From Karstenula rhodostoma CBS 690.94 (Eukaryota; Ascomycota; Dothideomycetes; Pleosporales; Didymosphaeriaceae), in the NCBI GenBank assembly GCA_010093485.1, contig MU001505.1, positions 709,375 to 773,374 on the forward strand: a stretch of DNA of 64,000 nt, written 5' to 3'. Below, piece by piece: positions 43,869 to 55,969 of this stretch; the stretch's first letter is position 1, and every line of letters starts with the position of its first letter. Both the position numbers and the translations under genes were made by a program. Below the pieces are notes generated by a model. That model ran no database searches, was not told the origin of the DNA, and saw nothing but the letters and a program-made list of their open reading frames with translations.

Positions 43869-46038
43869 GTTGGGTGGTTGGTGGGTTGGTAGGGTGGGGG
43901 TCGGTGTGCGGTTGGATGTGCGATCGATTGGGTGTGTCGCGTGGTCGGTCAGCGAGCTGAGATGCGCTGCGCTGTGAGGAATGTGGAGTGGTTCAGTGCT
44001 GCATTGGAGTCAGCTGCGGGTCTTCTTCATTGGCGTTGCCCTGCGATTGCTGCACTGGATTGCGTGAGGTCTTGCGCTCAGCGCGAGATCTGGGCGTTGC
44101 GATTGCGTCTCCCCAGGACCCCGGCGCAACAAGGCTGAGCGGAAAGGGATGCTGGACACTCACCTTGAAGCCTGGAATCAATGCGAAGAGGACTTGAATG
44201 CCGTGCTCGCCAGAAGACACGGAAGAATAATGCTGCGTGTTGCGATCCGTCCTTGACTCCGAAGTAACCGTGTATGTATGCCCTTGTCTTCCTTCGAGAC
44301 TATTATCTCCACACACCCAAGACTCTCGGCAGTCGACACTGAGATAACTAACAGCAGAAAGTCTTTGTCTGTCACAGTGAGGGCACAAAGGCGGCTTTAT
44401 ACATGCGCCTTTAACTCCCAGCGCGCTCGGACCGCAGCCCACGCCGACGGCAGGGTGCTCCCCAGATTAGCTGCACTTTGATAAGTTCGATAAACGTGAA
44501 GCGGGCCAGCCGAAATGCTCGGGCCCACGTCTAGGGTTGGTCGGGGAATACATGCAGCCCTCGCGTGAGCTGTGGTTCTAGGCGGAGGACGTGGCCATCC
44601 GCTGCTGGTGCCATTACACAAATGATGCATGGTCGTACGGGGGCAAGCGTTGTGCCTTCTCCATACATATACTACCTTTGTATGTCGAAGGTTCTGAGCA
44701 AGCACTTCAGCTCCGAATCGCTCTCATGGCCATCAACAGTGCTGGTAAACCCCGGGTGGTGTGCAAGTGTCCGAATACCGGCAAAAAGTGGGCTGGACCC
44801 TGCATGGACCCTGCATCTCGTTTGACTCGATTGGGAGGCCAACCAGCATCGAGTGTCGCTCAGGACCGCGAAACACCCAGCTGCGCGGCTCGAAGGGGAA
44901 TGTAAGAGGCCTAGAGCGGCCGCCTAGTGTGCAATTCGCTCGCGTGGACCGACGAAAGACTTCCGTTATGTAGTCCATAGATAAGAGTGTATCACGCTTT
45001 TGGGTTCGACTTGCCTGAAGCTTTCGCCAGAGATACCGACATTGTTGATTCCCGGGACCGCTTTCGAAGGCGAGTGGTATCCCGACCATATGTCCACTCC
45101 ACGATGCCGCGCGTATCATCAGCCCATGTTCTCAGCCGATGCTCCCACCGAGGGTGACAATCAATTGATCCCTCCCGAGGAATCCCCTCCAATGGGCTTA
45201 TCGATTAGAGCGCTATCGATGCCTCGCTGCAGTTTCCCCCTGCACAAGCTGACATTCTTTCTCACCGCCTGGCGCCCAGGCTACCCGATGAGTGTGGCCA
45301 ATTGGGCGCTGGAATCGTGCCGACAGTGCAAGAGCATTGCGACTACAGCGAAGGCAGGGGAGGCAAACCAAGGGTGTGAGCCGCGCGCGCTGCTTAGCCA
45401 AGACATGCCGCCATGCCGACCGCTTCCGGGGAGCCTCATTCCTTCCTCATCGGGGCGTTTCGGGTCGGTCACAATAACTCACAGAACGGTCCAGGGCGTC
45501 AATAACTTTTGTCGCCATTGCTGGTGTACGTGTTGATGGTGCCCTGGCTAGGTGCTTCCTGCTCTGGTGCGCAACGTGAGTCAAAAAGTGTGCCGTGGCT
45601 CACTGCCTGGAGAGCTATTTTGGCCACTACGTAGAGCTTTTGTAGCCCGATAAAATGCATGACTGTACAAATCCTTAAGCCAAGGGAACAAGTCGGAGCG
45701 CGGTCATTGGTTGCTTTCAGAACCACTCGTGACACGCTATACCACATCGCGGTATTCAAGCAGACGAGTAGTAGCATCTTGAACGGGGTGTCTTTTCGTC
45801 TAAACTTCCAAAGAGGTCTAACCAACTTTTCGTAAGACATTGTAGATTTGTGTTGCACATATGCTCATGTGGCTCTAATGAAGGGAGAGCGCTTGAAATG
45901 TGAACAGAACATCCAACATGATGACCGTTGATGACCAAAAGAAACCTTACCGTGGATATGTAACGCCATGCTTTCGGGGACCCTTCGATGAAGAAAATGC
46001 AACTCAACCTAATGACCTTGATATTCGATGGAAATGAG
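43869..46038. other. Large intergenic region, no gene supported
   Basis: About 2.2 kb. It holds a perfect tandem duplication of an 11-mer (tggaccctgca, 44794-44815). The longest frame (45000-45536, plus) is GC-driven and has overlapping frames on both strands with no family signature. No RNA gene was found. Confidence 0.4.
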
Positions 46039-47226
<1,188 letters not shown>

Positions 47227-48739
47227 TGTGTGCGCGGATGCTACAGCAGGTTGGCAGTTGGTGACAGTCTGAAAAGGATGCAGCGGGGTATCAATGGGCG
47301 GGTTGTCGGGCTGTAAGCCGGAGTGGAATGGCGGGCTCTGGAGGTGTCGCAATAAATGCGATGGACGAGGTGGCGTATTTAAAGCCGTTGCAAGGATGCC
47401 GCGAGCCGAGGCGGGTCCTGTGATGTTTTACTCCGAGAAGCTTCAAACGCTGTGAGCCACCTTGGAATGAAGAAAAGAAGGGCTGGCTGAGGATGGATTC
47501 GCAGGAGCCTCTTGGACGTGCAATGTTCGTATGAAAAGCCGAAGGATGACCACAGGTGGGCGGTTGCCCAGCGCTGAAAGCACCTCCGAGCCTTCTCCGC
47601 CGTGATATAAGCAGTCGCTGATTGGCCGCATTTGGAGTGTCTGATGTATCCATAGTGCAAGCTTCCCTTTTCCCTCTTCCCACAGTTCAACGCACACGCG
47701 AGCCCTCAACGTGCGGGCCAGCGACAGGAACAATGCTGCTTACCTGATGAGAGTCGCTTCGTGGGTGATGCTTTTCCCATCTTGACCCCGCCAGCTGCTA
47801 TCTGGTTCACCATCAGGGCCTAGATGTACACCGTCCGCCGGTCTGGACGTCGTTCCATGTACCCCGATGCGACGGCGCAGCCTCTCCACGCCATGCCGCC
47901 TTGATTAATGCGGTGCCCGCAAATGATGCGCAGCAATGTAGTTACACTAACCCACAATGACTCTAAGGGCGTACTTGGAGCTTCGAGTTCTCGTCTTTGG
48001 GCCAGGAACGCTCTCCGTGAGCTAATTGCTTCCGTGGTACGCAGCGGAAGCGTGCAGCTCAATGTCGAAAATTTTCTCAACCGCTTTCTCGAAACGGCAC
48101 TTATGAGCGAGTTTGTATATAACAAAGGACGTAACTCTGCTTTCTCGAGAACAAGGAAAATATGGCCCTGGAAATCGCAACCCCTGCACCGTTGTCTCGC
48201 CATGCATCGTTGCGTCGTCATGCGTCGCTGCGTTCCCATGGTTCGCTGCGCCGCCGTGATTCGGCGCGAGACAGTTCAGAACACATCTATACGTCGATTA
48301 TGGTTAGATGTGAGACGGACGCGGCCCTCATAGCAAATGTACATTCAATCCGGAAGTTCGCTGCTGTAAGTCCTGTTCATCTTATCTTCCGATTAGGCAC
48401 CCTCCTTCACTGCGATATCAATTGCTTCATCCACCCTCACCAACACTTCTCATTTCGCTTGTACCCGCACAGGCAATGGCGTAATGTCCATCGAGTCGAG
48501 TCTGCCATCTCCTTCACTTTTTGCCTTCGCGGCAAACCACCTGCCCCGCAGCCTTTGTCTCTACTCGACTTCACAGCCATTCTACGCCGTCATCACGCCT
48601 CACGCCACTTCCAAAGTTGCTGCTCACGCAAGCACCCGAGAGCCATTGTCCCTCCTGTCTTTGCTGCACAAAATTGAACTTGACTTGTTAGTCTGCTTGT
48701 CGTTTGCGGTTTCACCAACCTGCTGTATCAACCGCCACG
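47227..48739. other. Intergenic between divergent genes, with an 18-bp repeat
   Basis: Promoters of HEM2 (-) and the CRIB-motif gene (+). A frame from 48162 contains a tandem 18-bp repeat and, at 48366, a GTAAGT donor that could splice to an acceptor at 48472 and end at once (GCA ATG GCG TAA), making a 71-residue peptide or upstream ORF. I do not call it a gene, because no family or context supports it. Confidence 0.4.
48195..48266 (+). repeat. Imperfect 18-bp tandem repeat, four units
   Basis: Four units of 18 bp at 48195, 48213, 48231 and 48249 share the core CAT-(G/C)(C/A)-TCG-TTG/CTG with point differences. In the frame that starts at 48162 they read SRHASL, RRHASL, RSHGSL, RRRDSA, i.e. 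repeated basophilic-kinase-type RRxS sites. Whether this frame is translated is unknown. Confidence 0.7.
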
Positions 48740-49360
48740 ATGCCCGCGCCTCAACACCAGAAGTCTCACTACCTTCTTCCGCTCAACAGCATGATATTCA
48801 AATCGAAATCGTCCACGAACTTACCAGTGACCAACCAGCGCAACATTTACACAAAGTCGACGACGACCCTCGCCCACCTGTCGGTCGAAGAGCCAGATGA
48901 GGAACTCACCGCCCTGCCACTCGCCGACGCGCTGGCCAATCCCGTTCGTCGCAAGCCCAAGAAGCACGACCTAGCCGTCTCTTCGCTTAGATCACGAGGC
49001 TCAACCGAATACCTCGAGGACGCTCCGCATCCGGCGCTTAGACCCTCTCGGAGCACGGGAGACTTGGAGGGCAGGTACTTGGAGGATGACAAGAAGAAGG
49101 AATCCGTCTGGCGCCGACTCATCGCGACCTTCAAGAAGCCCTTCCGCAAGGACAAGCAACCTGTCGCAGAGCCGAAGGAGATGGTCATCGGCGGACCCAC
49201 CGACTTCAAGCACCTGCAGACCGGAACTGCTTGCCTACCTGGCCAGCCCGTGTTGCCCGCACCCGAGAATGACGACGCTGAAGATGGGACCTCCGGCGAT
49301 TGGGAGACTGTTCGCCAGTCCGAGTCTACATTCCGCCCAACGGAGTCTTTCTACGGCTAG
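48740..49360 (+). CDS. CRIB-motif (Rho GTPase-binding) protein
   Basis: Single-exon frame of 206 aa starting MPAPQHQKSHYLL, with start context gccacgATG. The only recognisable module is IGGPTDFKHLQTG (residues 150-162), matching the CRIB/PAK-box consensus I-S-x-P-x(2,4)-F-x-H-x(2)-H-x-G except that the second His is Gln. A basic, Trp-containing segment just before it (SVWRRLIATFKKPFRKDKQP) is the usual polybasic membrane-binding flank. The first half is disordered, with RSRGSTEYLEDAPHPALRPSRSTGDLEGRY showing phospho-type serine motifs. Small CRIB proteins bind active Cdc42/Rac and control polarity. The His-to-Gln change could weaken GTPase binding. The frame is closed by a TAG 50 nt upstream of the start codon. 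Confidence 0.75.
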   Translation: MPAPQHQKSHYLLPLNSMIFKSKSSTNLPVTNQRNIYTKSTTTLAHLSVEEPDEELTALPLADALANPVRRKPKKHDLAVSSLRSRGSTEYLEDAPHPALRPSRSTGDLEGRYLEDDKKKESVWRRLIATFKKPFRKDKQPVAEPKEMVIGGPTDFKHLQTGTACLPGQPVLPAPENDDAEDGTSGDWETVRQSESTFRPTESFYG

Positions 49361-49732
49361 CTCCATGATCTTTTGGTATGTATTGCTACGGTCATAACAA
49401 AGTTTACCTAGCTAATAGCTTTCAGGCTTCTTCGATTCTCTCTTCAATCTTCAACCTTCTGACCCAATGTAGGACAGACGAGACATTGCCGAAAGTCTGA
49501 ACATAGGACTTGCGGCTTAGCCGATCTTTGGGCGTTGACATGGCGTTCTTGTTTACCCATATTCCCTGGCGACTTACCAGTCTCACGACTGCCCAGGTCG
49601 TCTCATTTCCTTACTTCACGCTGACAACCAGCGTCTTGAACCAAGCTTTTGTCTTTCACGCTGATAATCAGCATCCTGTACCATTCAAAACCAACTTTCA
49701 TGCTTTGAGCAAGCAGCAATACAGAATTCTAT
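49361..49732. other. Intergenic between convergent genes, with an imperfect direct repeat
   Basis: 3' flank of the CRIB gene and of the rhodopsin-domain gene. It contains two 30-base near-repeats (49615-49644 and 49655-49684) beginning ttcacgctga and differing mostly by C-to-T and G-to-A changes. No gene seen. Confidence 0.5.
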
Positions 49733-51198
49733 CTATCTCTCAGACCTCCTCGCTTCCCGCTCAACACTAAAGCTATGCTCTACATACACCAGCCCCATAT
49801 CCTCTGCATTATCACCCTTCCCCTGCCCCCTCCTCTCATGTCTCTCCCACCACCTCGCAAATCCCCTGCTCGCGCGACTCGGCCGCCTCTCCCCATCCCT
49901 ACTATACATCTCCTCCGGCTGCCCCGGCGCAATCCTCACCTCCCCAGCATCATCCCCCTTGCTAATCACCGAGGTCTTCCTTGCTAGGCTTTCATTCGGC
50001 GAGTGTGGTTGCGATTGAGACGTGCCACTTTCGAGGTCAACAGCGACGAGTGGGATGGGTGTGCGAGATCTGGAGCGCGTGGACCAAGAGGGGAAGGAGG
50101 GGGTGGGGGGCGTGATGCGCGAGGCGAGTTTGCCAAGGGAGGAGGTGATTTTGGGGAAGATGAGAAGGGCGACGATCTTTATGGAGGGGGCGCAGGCGAC
50201 GAGGATGGCAATGTGGTTTTCGGTGACGGAGAAGAGCATTATGGCGGCGAAGCGGACTGTGTGGGCGTTAGTCAAGTACTAGATGCGCAGGGCGTGGAGG
50301 AACGAGAGGCCTGGTGCGCGTGTATAGGAGCGAGGGGGCACTTACAGGTGAAATCAGGCCTTACGGCACCCATGTAGATGGCCCAGACGCGTGCGGCGCT
50401 GGCTGCTAGGACACTGCCACATCGTCAGTCCTCGTTTCGCCACCAAACAAACAGAGAAAGTACGTACAGTCCACCCAGTGCAAACAAACAGTTCAACCCC
50501 ACCTTCTGCGCTCGCCTTAACATCAGATTCCTCGTAAATACCATCGGCATCGCATACAGCGCCACATCCGTCGCAAGCATCATGCTCGAGTTGTAGAGGT
50601 AGAACGCATCCATATTAAAGCAGTATCCTTTTATCTCAGGATAAAACGCCTTGTTGAAAGGACGGCAGCGGAGCAGGTCAACTAGAATGCTGGAAAAGCC
50701 AAAGCTAAATGCCACGCCGTGCAAGATATAGATCAAGATGCGGTGTGTGCGCTCGCGGGTGATTTCAGAGTAGAAAAGGAGGAGCGCGTGTTTGATGGCC
50801 CAGTTGCAGAGGAAGTAGAAGACGTTTGAAGTGAGGAGGAGCTATGCACTTGTCAATTGGGCGTCAAAGTTTCTTATCACGGGATTTTGGTGTACCTTTC
50901 TCAGCTCAGGCATATTCGCTGGATTGACATCGACTTGGTGGAGGCCCAGACCGAGTCCCGTACTGACCATCTGGAAAACGGAGAAGACTGTAGCTGAAAC
51001 CTGGAGATAATCAATAAACATTCTCGATGTGAGGGGGATTGGGAGCTAGCTTACGGCAGCAAGTACTATGAGGCCATCATGGCCACCAAACTTGCCAACG
51101 ACGAAGATCTTGCGTCCGGCTCTGGAGACTACCGCGCATAGGGTCAATGTAATGAGGACAGCATTGACCCAGAGAATGATCAGACGTTGATCCGCCAT
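49733..51198 (-). CDS. Fungal rhodopsin-domain integral membrane protein (PTH11/SAT4-like)
   Basis: Five exons (51198-51055, 51000-50896, 50841-50468, 50413-50346, 50256-49733) with in-phase junctions give 404 aa. The N-terminus MADQRLIILWVNAVLITLTLCAVVSR starts a seven-helix core. Hallmarks include GRKIFVVGKFGGHDGLIVLAA, STGLGLGLHQVD, LLLTSNVFYFLCNWAIKHALLLFYSEI, LLRCRPFNKAFYPEIKGYCFNMDAFYLYNSS and MPMVFTRNLMLRRAQKVGLNCLFALGGL. This is the fungal rhodopsin domain (PF20684), found in PTH11-like GPCRs and SAT4-type proteins. No CFEM domain precedes it. The last 130 residues are a cytosolic, Ser/Arg-rich tail. The last intron (89 nt) has a CTTGACTAAC branch and uses the distal acceptor. Likely plasma-membrane sensing, by family. 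Confidence 0.9.
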
Positions 51199-53451
51199 CT
51201 CAAACAAGAAACGAAGAAACGCTAAAGGTACAGCAAAACCCGATGAAAGAAAAGTCACTGCGAAACACGCTGGAGCATACCATCAAACACGGGCATCCTG
51301 CAGTCCTTACCTGGCGGCTATGCTGTGCTTAATACCAATCTCCTCATCTCACAGCACATGGGGAGATCTATACGACAGCCTGGCCCAACCGAGTGACCAA
51401 CTCACTCCCTGAACTGCCGCGCAACAGCGAGCGCTTATGGTTGCACGACTCCTGCATGTTTCGAGCGCGGCTATGATTGGGTGAAAACGTGCAGATGTTT
51501 CGATCAGCGGCTGTCAAGGCATATCAACATCAGCCCTGCCCTAGTCGCAATATCAAAAGGTCGGCGATCGCTTAGGCTCACTCTATTGTGCACAAGGAGA
51601 CGTTGACGTTTGTGGGGGCGTCTTTAGGAAGAGCAGCACTGGTTCACGACAGCGTACCACGACCAGTACGCGAATTAGAAACGACGCAAAAGTCGTGGGT
51701 GGCCGTATCCAACAATGATGTGTCGTGCTGCACATATCGAGCCTTTTGCGTGGACGAGCTCTGCTTGACCGTTACATGCACCTTCTGTATGCCCCGCCAG
51801 CGGTACGCCAATGAGGCGCGCGCAACAATCTGACTTCAGCTCAGAAACATCAGCAACGGCTTCCTCCCTCCGCGCCGCCCCTCCCTCCCGACTCCAGATT
51901 CCATCTCCATCTCCATCTCCACACCCTAAAACAAAACGCCGACACACTCGCGTCGGAATCCTTCTGATCGCTACCGCATTCGGTGCTGTTTAGCACGTCG
52001 ATAGCATGGATGATGAAAAAGCACCGTGGGGCCTCCATAGGGCTGGTGCTGAGCGCGCTTCGCGCACGCCGAACATGGATGTTGATTGATGCCAATGGGT
52101 GCAGTTCCATTTCCTCGGCGCCTTAGCTCGCGTGGCTATGGGCTGGGGTGCAGCCTTGGGCCCAACGGATATGGGTTGTCCTTCGTACTTCTTTAGAGGG
52201 GTGTGTTGATGGGTCGGAGGATTTCGTGCTGGAAATAGAATCTACGACCTCGTAGCTCGCGAACGGTGGTTCACTGGTGGTGATGCTACTCGTTGTCGCT
52301 GATCCTCCGCGACGAGCCTAGACGATAAGGAGTGAGAAGTGGTACTGCTGATTGAAGAGACTGCTCTCGAAGGGCGATCGAACTGTGGCGATTGGTCGTC
52401 TAATTATGGTGAGAGCGTCTGGAATATGCATGACATGTGAGGAGGGTTAGGCGTTTCGGCGTCCAGCTTCAAAGTTAGCATACTGCTCTTCAGGCAGAAC
52501 CGGTGGAGATTGACTCGCTGGAGCTGCTTTTCTTTCAAACGCTAACGTACCGGGAGGTGTTCCTTTGGCTTGCCTCGAAGCCAATCCATGCTACAGAGTA
52601 TTTCCACGCCCTGCATGCTATATCCTTTCACTTTATTGCTAGACTGTCGACCATTTGCACTTACATCTTTCTCGACTCAGGCCGTCGGTAAAAGTGTCTA
52701 CGTCATTTTCGTAGGAGAACGATCAAACAACCCTTGAATCTTTTGCTCACCGTCACTGTGTTCACGTGTTCGCGGGTACGCCTACACAAAAGTCAACAAG
52801 TGGCAGCGTTCAGTGAAGTTTTGATCCGTCTCGGAATAGAGTATAATGGTCTGTAGTTACTACTACCCCACGGCTGGGAGACAAAAGATGTCTCAAAATA
52901 GTGATCGGAGGGGATGGCGATGCTTGTTTCTCGTGTTGCATTCACTGCCGCATAAAGATGCGCTCATGAGGAGGATGGGGATCACATGTTAGTGATCATT
53001 CAATGGGAGTGAAGTGAATCTCAACCAGGGCCACATCATTGTTGATGGCAAGACCAGTATATTCGCAGTTAGTTGAGCTAGAGCGCATGTAGAGTACGGC
53101 CAGATATCCATCCCAAGAGCTCGATGATGCTGGTGCCGGTTTGGGGATCTTCGGCTAGAGCGGTTCCGCTAGCCGTATCTGATCCCGCTAGTCGTATTCG
53201 GGTTCGGTGAAGGGATCCTCAGAACTTGAGGGCAAAGCCGGCCACCAATCAAAGCCGTTCGCACTCCTCAGGCAACATTCCGTATGCTTCAGCGTCGCTG
53301 TACTGGACGTTATGCTCTTCGCATTTCCTACTGCTTCACACGTTCATCTAAAGCGCTACCCGCCTTCGGTCTAGTAATCCTGCGACAATCTCTGCGCATA
53401 TCATATTCTCACCAGCTACCGAATTAGCAGGCAAACACGACTCTGTGAAAG
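51199..53451. other. Large intergenic region with promoter-like motifs
   Basis: About 2.25 kb. A (TCCATC)n-like microsatellite lies at 51899-51922. No gene is supported. Upstream of the Zn2Cys6 gene there are CGG-containing motifs at 53153-53174 and near 53200 (reported separately). Confidence 0.4.
53153..53174. promoter_or_regulatory. Palindrome with inverted CGG triplets
   Basis: A hairpin-like perfect stem pair (ggcta...tagcc and gcgg...ccgc) surrounds CGG-TT-CCG, an everted/inverted CGG pair with 2-bp spacing. CGG triplets are the half sites bound by Zn2Cys6 factors, and a direct CGG-gtt-CGG occurs about 30 bp downstream. The site is about 280 bp upstream of the start codon of a Zn2Cys6 gene, so autoregulation is possible but not shown. 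Confidence 0.35.
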
Positions 53452-55146
53452 ATGGCCCCCGGCAAGTCATCCACGACTGCACGTGGTGGCTTGCACAGAG
53501 AGGGCTCGTCTAACAAGCGCCGGAAGACATCAGAAGCGATGACAACTGGACCCGGCTTCTCCTGCTTCACTCTCGATGGCAATGACGTGAGTCCCCATCG
53601 CCGATCGGCGTTCTCTCCAAAGAGGAAAGCAGAAGTAAAGGGAATAAGAAAAAAAGGTGCTTGCTTACGATGCCGAATTCTCAAACGAGCTGTAGGTCTA
53701 AGTATGTATGATTACGGTTCCTGCTGACAACGGCCCCAGTGCTCGGGCGAAACTCCCTGCAAGACGTGCATCATCGCTGCGCGAGCCGCTGCCAACTCGA
53801 AGGCGCTCATGTGGATGGAGTGCATCAGACCGTCATTCCAAACAATCAACATCTTCAGTGAGGGTACGTCTGAATCCTCCATCTTCAGAAGCTCTAATGG
53901 CTAAGACCACACAGGTGTTACCGCGTTGCCCCGGCCTCGCATCGATAGCATCATAGACCATCTTTCAATTGACGACGTATATCTGGACTTTCACATCCCT
54001 TTTGCTCTGAACGTTGACGCCGCCTCGTCTCATCTTGCTCGATGGCTAGCTGAAGACGATGCCTCGCCCTCCCTCAGCGTCGTCGGTGTCTTCTCATGCA
54101 GCTCAAATACGAACATGCTGCAGAATGCCCTCGACCCTAATTTAGCCAGATACCTACGACTGTTCGTACACTTGACCACGCACCTCTACACTACCGGGAT
54201 GCAAGGCGGCTATGAAGATTACACGGACGAAGAGATACGCTCTGTGCGGGACTGTGTAGGCGACAGATTGCTGCGAGCGCTGGACCCTTTAGTTCGCCCA
54301 GCTGAAATCGAAGCATCTGAAGACAAGCTCGCAAAGCTGCGATCGCTCTTCTTGCTGCTCCTGGGTACTGTCGTAGGTATGAGGTATACCTGCTCAGATG
54401 TAAGCGAATGATCCTCCATGCGCATATTTCCAGATTACTGACCGATCACGTAGGTATTCGATCAGACTGTCGCACGGTGGAGTGAGCACGAAGCGAAGCA
54501 AGAGGCGTTACTACGGCTCTTATGCCACTACTTGATATACATTGGAAAAGCCACAGCACTTTTAGAAAGCTCAAGCGAAGAGAAGACCTTGCTGGACCGA
54601 TGGAGAACACAATGGAACAACCCTGCAGCTTTCACTTGGAACTGTAATCAAGGCCTGGAGATGCACTACAGGATTGAGCCCCCAGCCAACTGGATAGTGT
54701 CGTCGTCTGAAGACGAGTCACTCAGCAGCATTGATGTTGACCTTTCCGAGTTTGATGATGTCGCCATGTTCACCGAAGACGGAGACCTCCTCAAGTGCAC
54801 ATCATGCGGCACCCTGTGGACTGAACTAGACCAGGGCGGACTGTGTCTGATCTGCCAAAAACCCGAGTACCAGGATGAAGGATTCACACAACTTATATCC
54901 TTCGAGAGCGACTTCGATCTCCATACAGGCCAAACGATTGGCGTTGGACAACAGCTGGACCTTGACATGACTACCCAGAGCTTCCAGCCGTCATCTCTTG
55001 CAGACAGCGCTGTCCAAGAAGCCGTGTCAACGGCCACTGAAGACGGTATTGACTTCTTCCCCTTCGACCGTTACGGTAATCTGCTAGAACCAGACGCGCC
55101 GATTACAACGACTGGCACGAGCTTCGTTTCCGAAGATCTCGGGTGA
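53452..55146 (+). CDS. Zn2Cys6 transcription factor with a second zinc-ribbon-like motif
   Basis: Four exons (53452-53691, 53740-53863, 53915-54399, 54454-55146) with introns of 48, 51 and 54 nt give 513 aa. The binuclear cluster is split by the first intron: [10 protein letters not shown] | [10 protein letters not shown], with cysteines at 71, 74, 81, 87, 90 and 108 (spacing 2-6-5-2-17). The last gap is longer than the usual 6-9 of GAL4-type clusters, a variant seen in some fungal factors where W..ECIRPSF follows. A basic patch ([14 protein letters not shown]) precedes the cluster. A CxxC-x12-CxxC pair (residues 398-417, KCTSCGTLW...LCLICQ) resembles a zinc ribbon, in an otherwise acidic C-terminus suited to activation. 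Targets unknown. Confidence 0.87.
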
Positions 55147-55969
55147 CGGCAGGCACATATCCTTTCCTACTATTATCGTCCCATGATTCTCTCCGAAATC
55201 GTTGATAGCAACTCGTCCTTAAATGCCCCAAGGAAGGCAGCAGTAGTGTCGGACAGCCGCAGCTACTAGTCTCGCTTCCAGACGTACATTTTCCTACTCC
55301 AAACCTCCACTCCATCCAGAATTGAACCAAAACCATTCAACCATCAGAGCAAGCAAAATTCTCGGTACACTCTGCACGAGTCATTCGTGGACCGCAAGCT
55401 TAGATCGGGAATTCAACTGTAAGCTTTCGGTCGCCGTCCCATACGTTACACAACGACCCTGCATTATTTACGCTCGCCAATCGCGTCGGCTATCACCACC
55501 TACCTTAATCAAGGAGCGCTTTGCGGTGGAACTGTTGGTGTTAACTGCTTTGGAAAGCGCTTCTGTTGACTACGTGCGACTACCGAAAACTCGTGGAAAT
55601 TCTCATCGCCGGAGTAAAACGCGCGCGAGACATCCTCGCCGAGAAGAGGTCGTGGATTCTCAGAGTCGAATGTCTGGTATCGAGAGGTTGAAAGTGATCG
55701 GGTTGAGCGCAGTGCCGTTGTTGCCACCGGGACACCCGATGGCGACGGTGTACGCGTTCGCAGAGAAGTAGGCCGCAGCGATCCTAGCAGGCAACGAGAT
55801 AGCCTATTCCATGATCGGCGTGTGACTTATTTAGTCTCAAAATGTTAATGTAGATTTTACGCTCAGCAACAACGAAAAGCTTTTCGTCCCGATACAAAGC
55901 AACGCAGGGTGAAGTGGAGGATTCATAGTATGTTAGATGTGAAGTGTCTTATACTAAATGTTTACAGTA
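55147..55969. other. Intergenic between convergent genes
   Basis: 3' flanks of the Zn2Cys6 and DUF1996 genes. A 149-codon plus-strand frame (55322-55771) has no family signature and is not called. Confidence 0.45.

Noticed and set aside
45000..45536. 178-codon plus-strand open frame
   Set aside because: Biased, Cys/Pro/Ser-rich translation without a family signature; several other frames on both strands are open over the same GC-rich stretch, as expected by chance.
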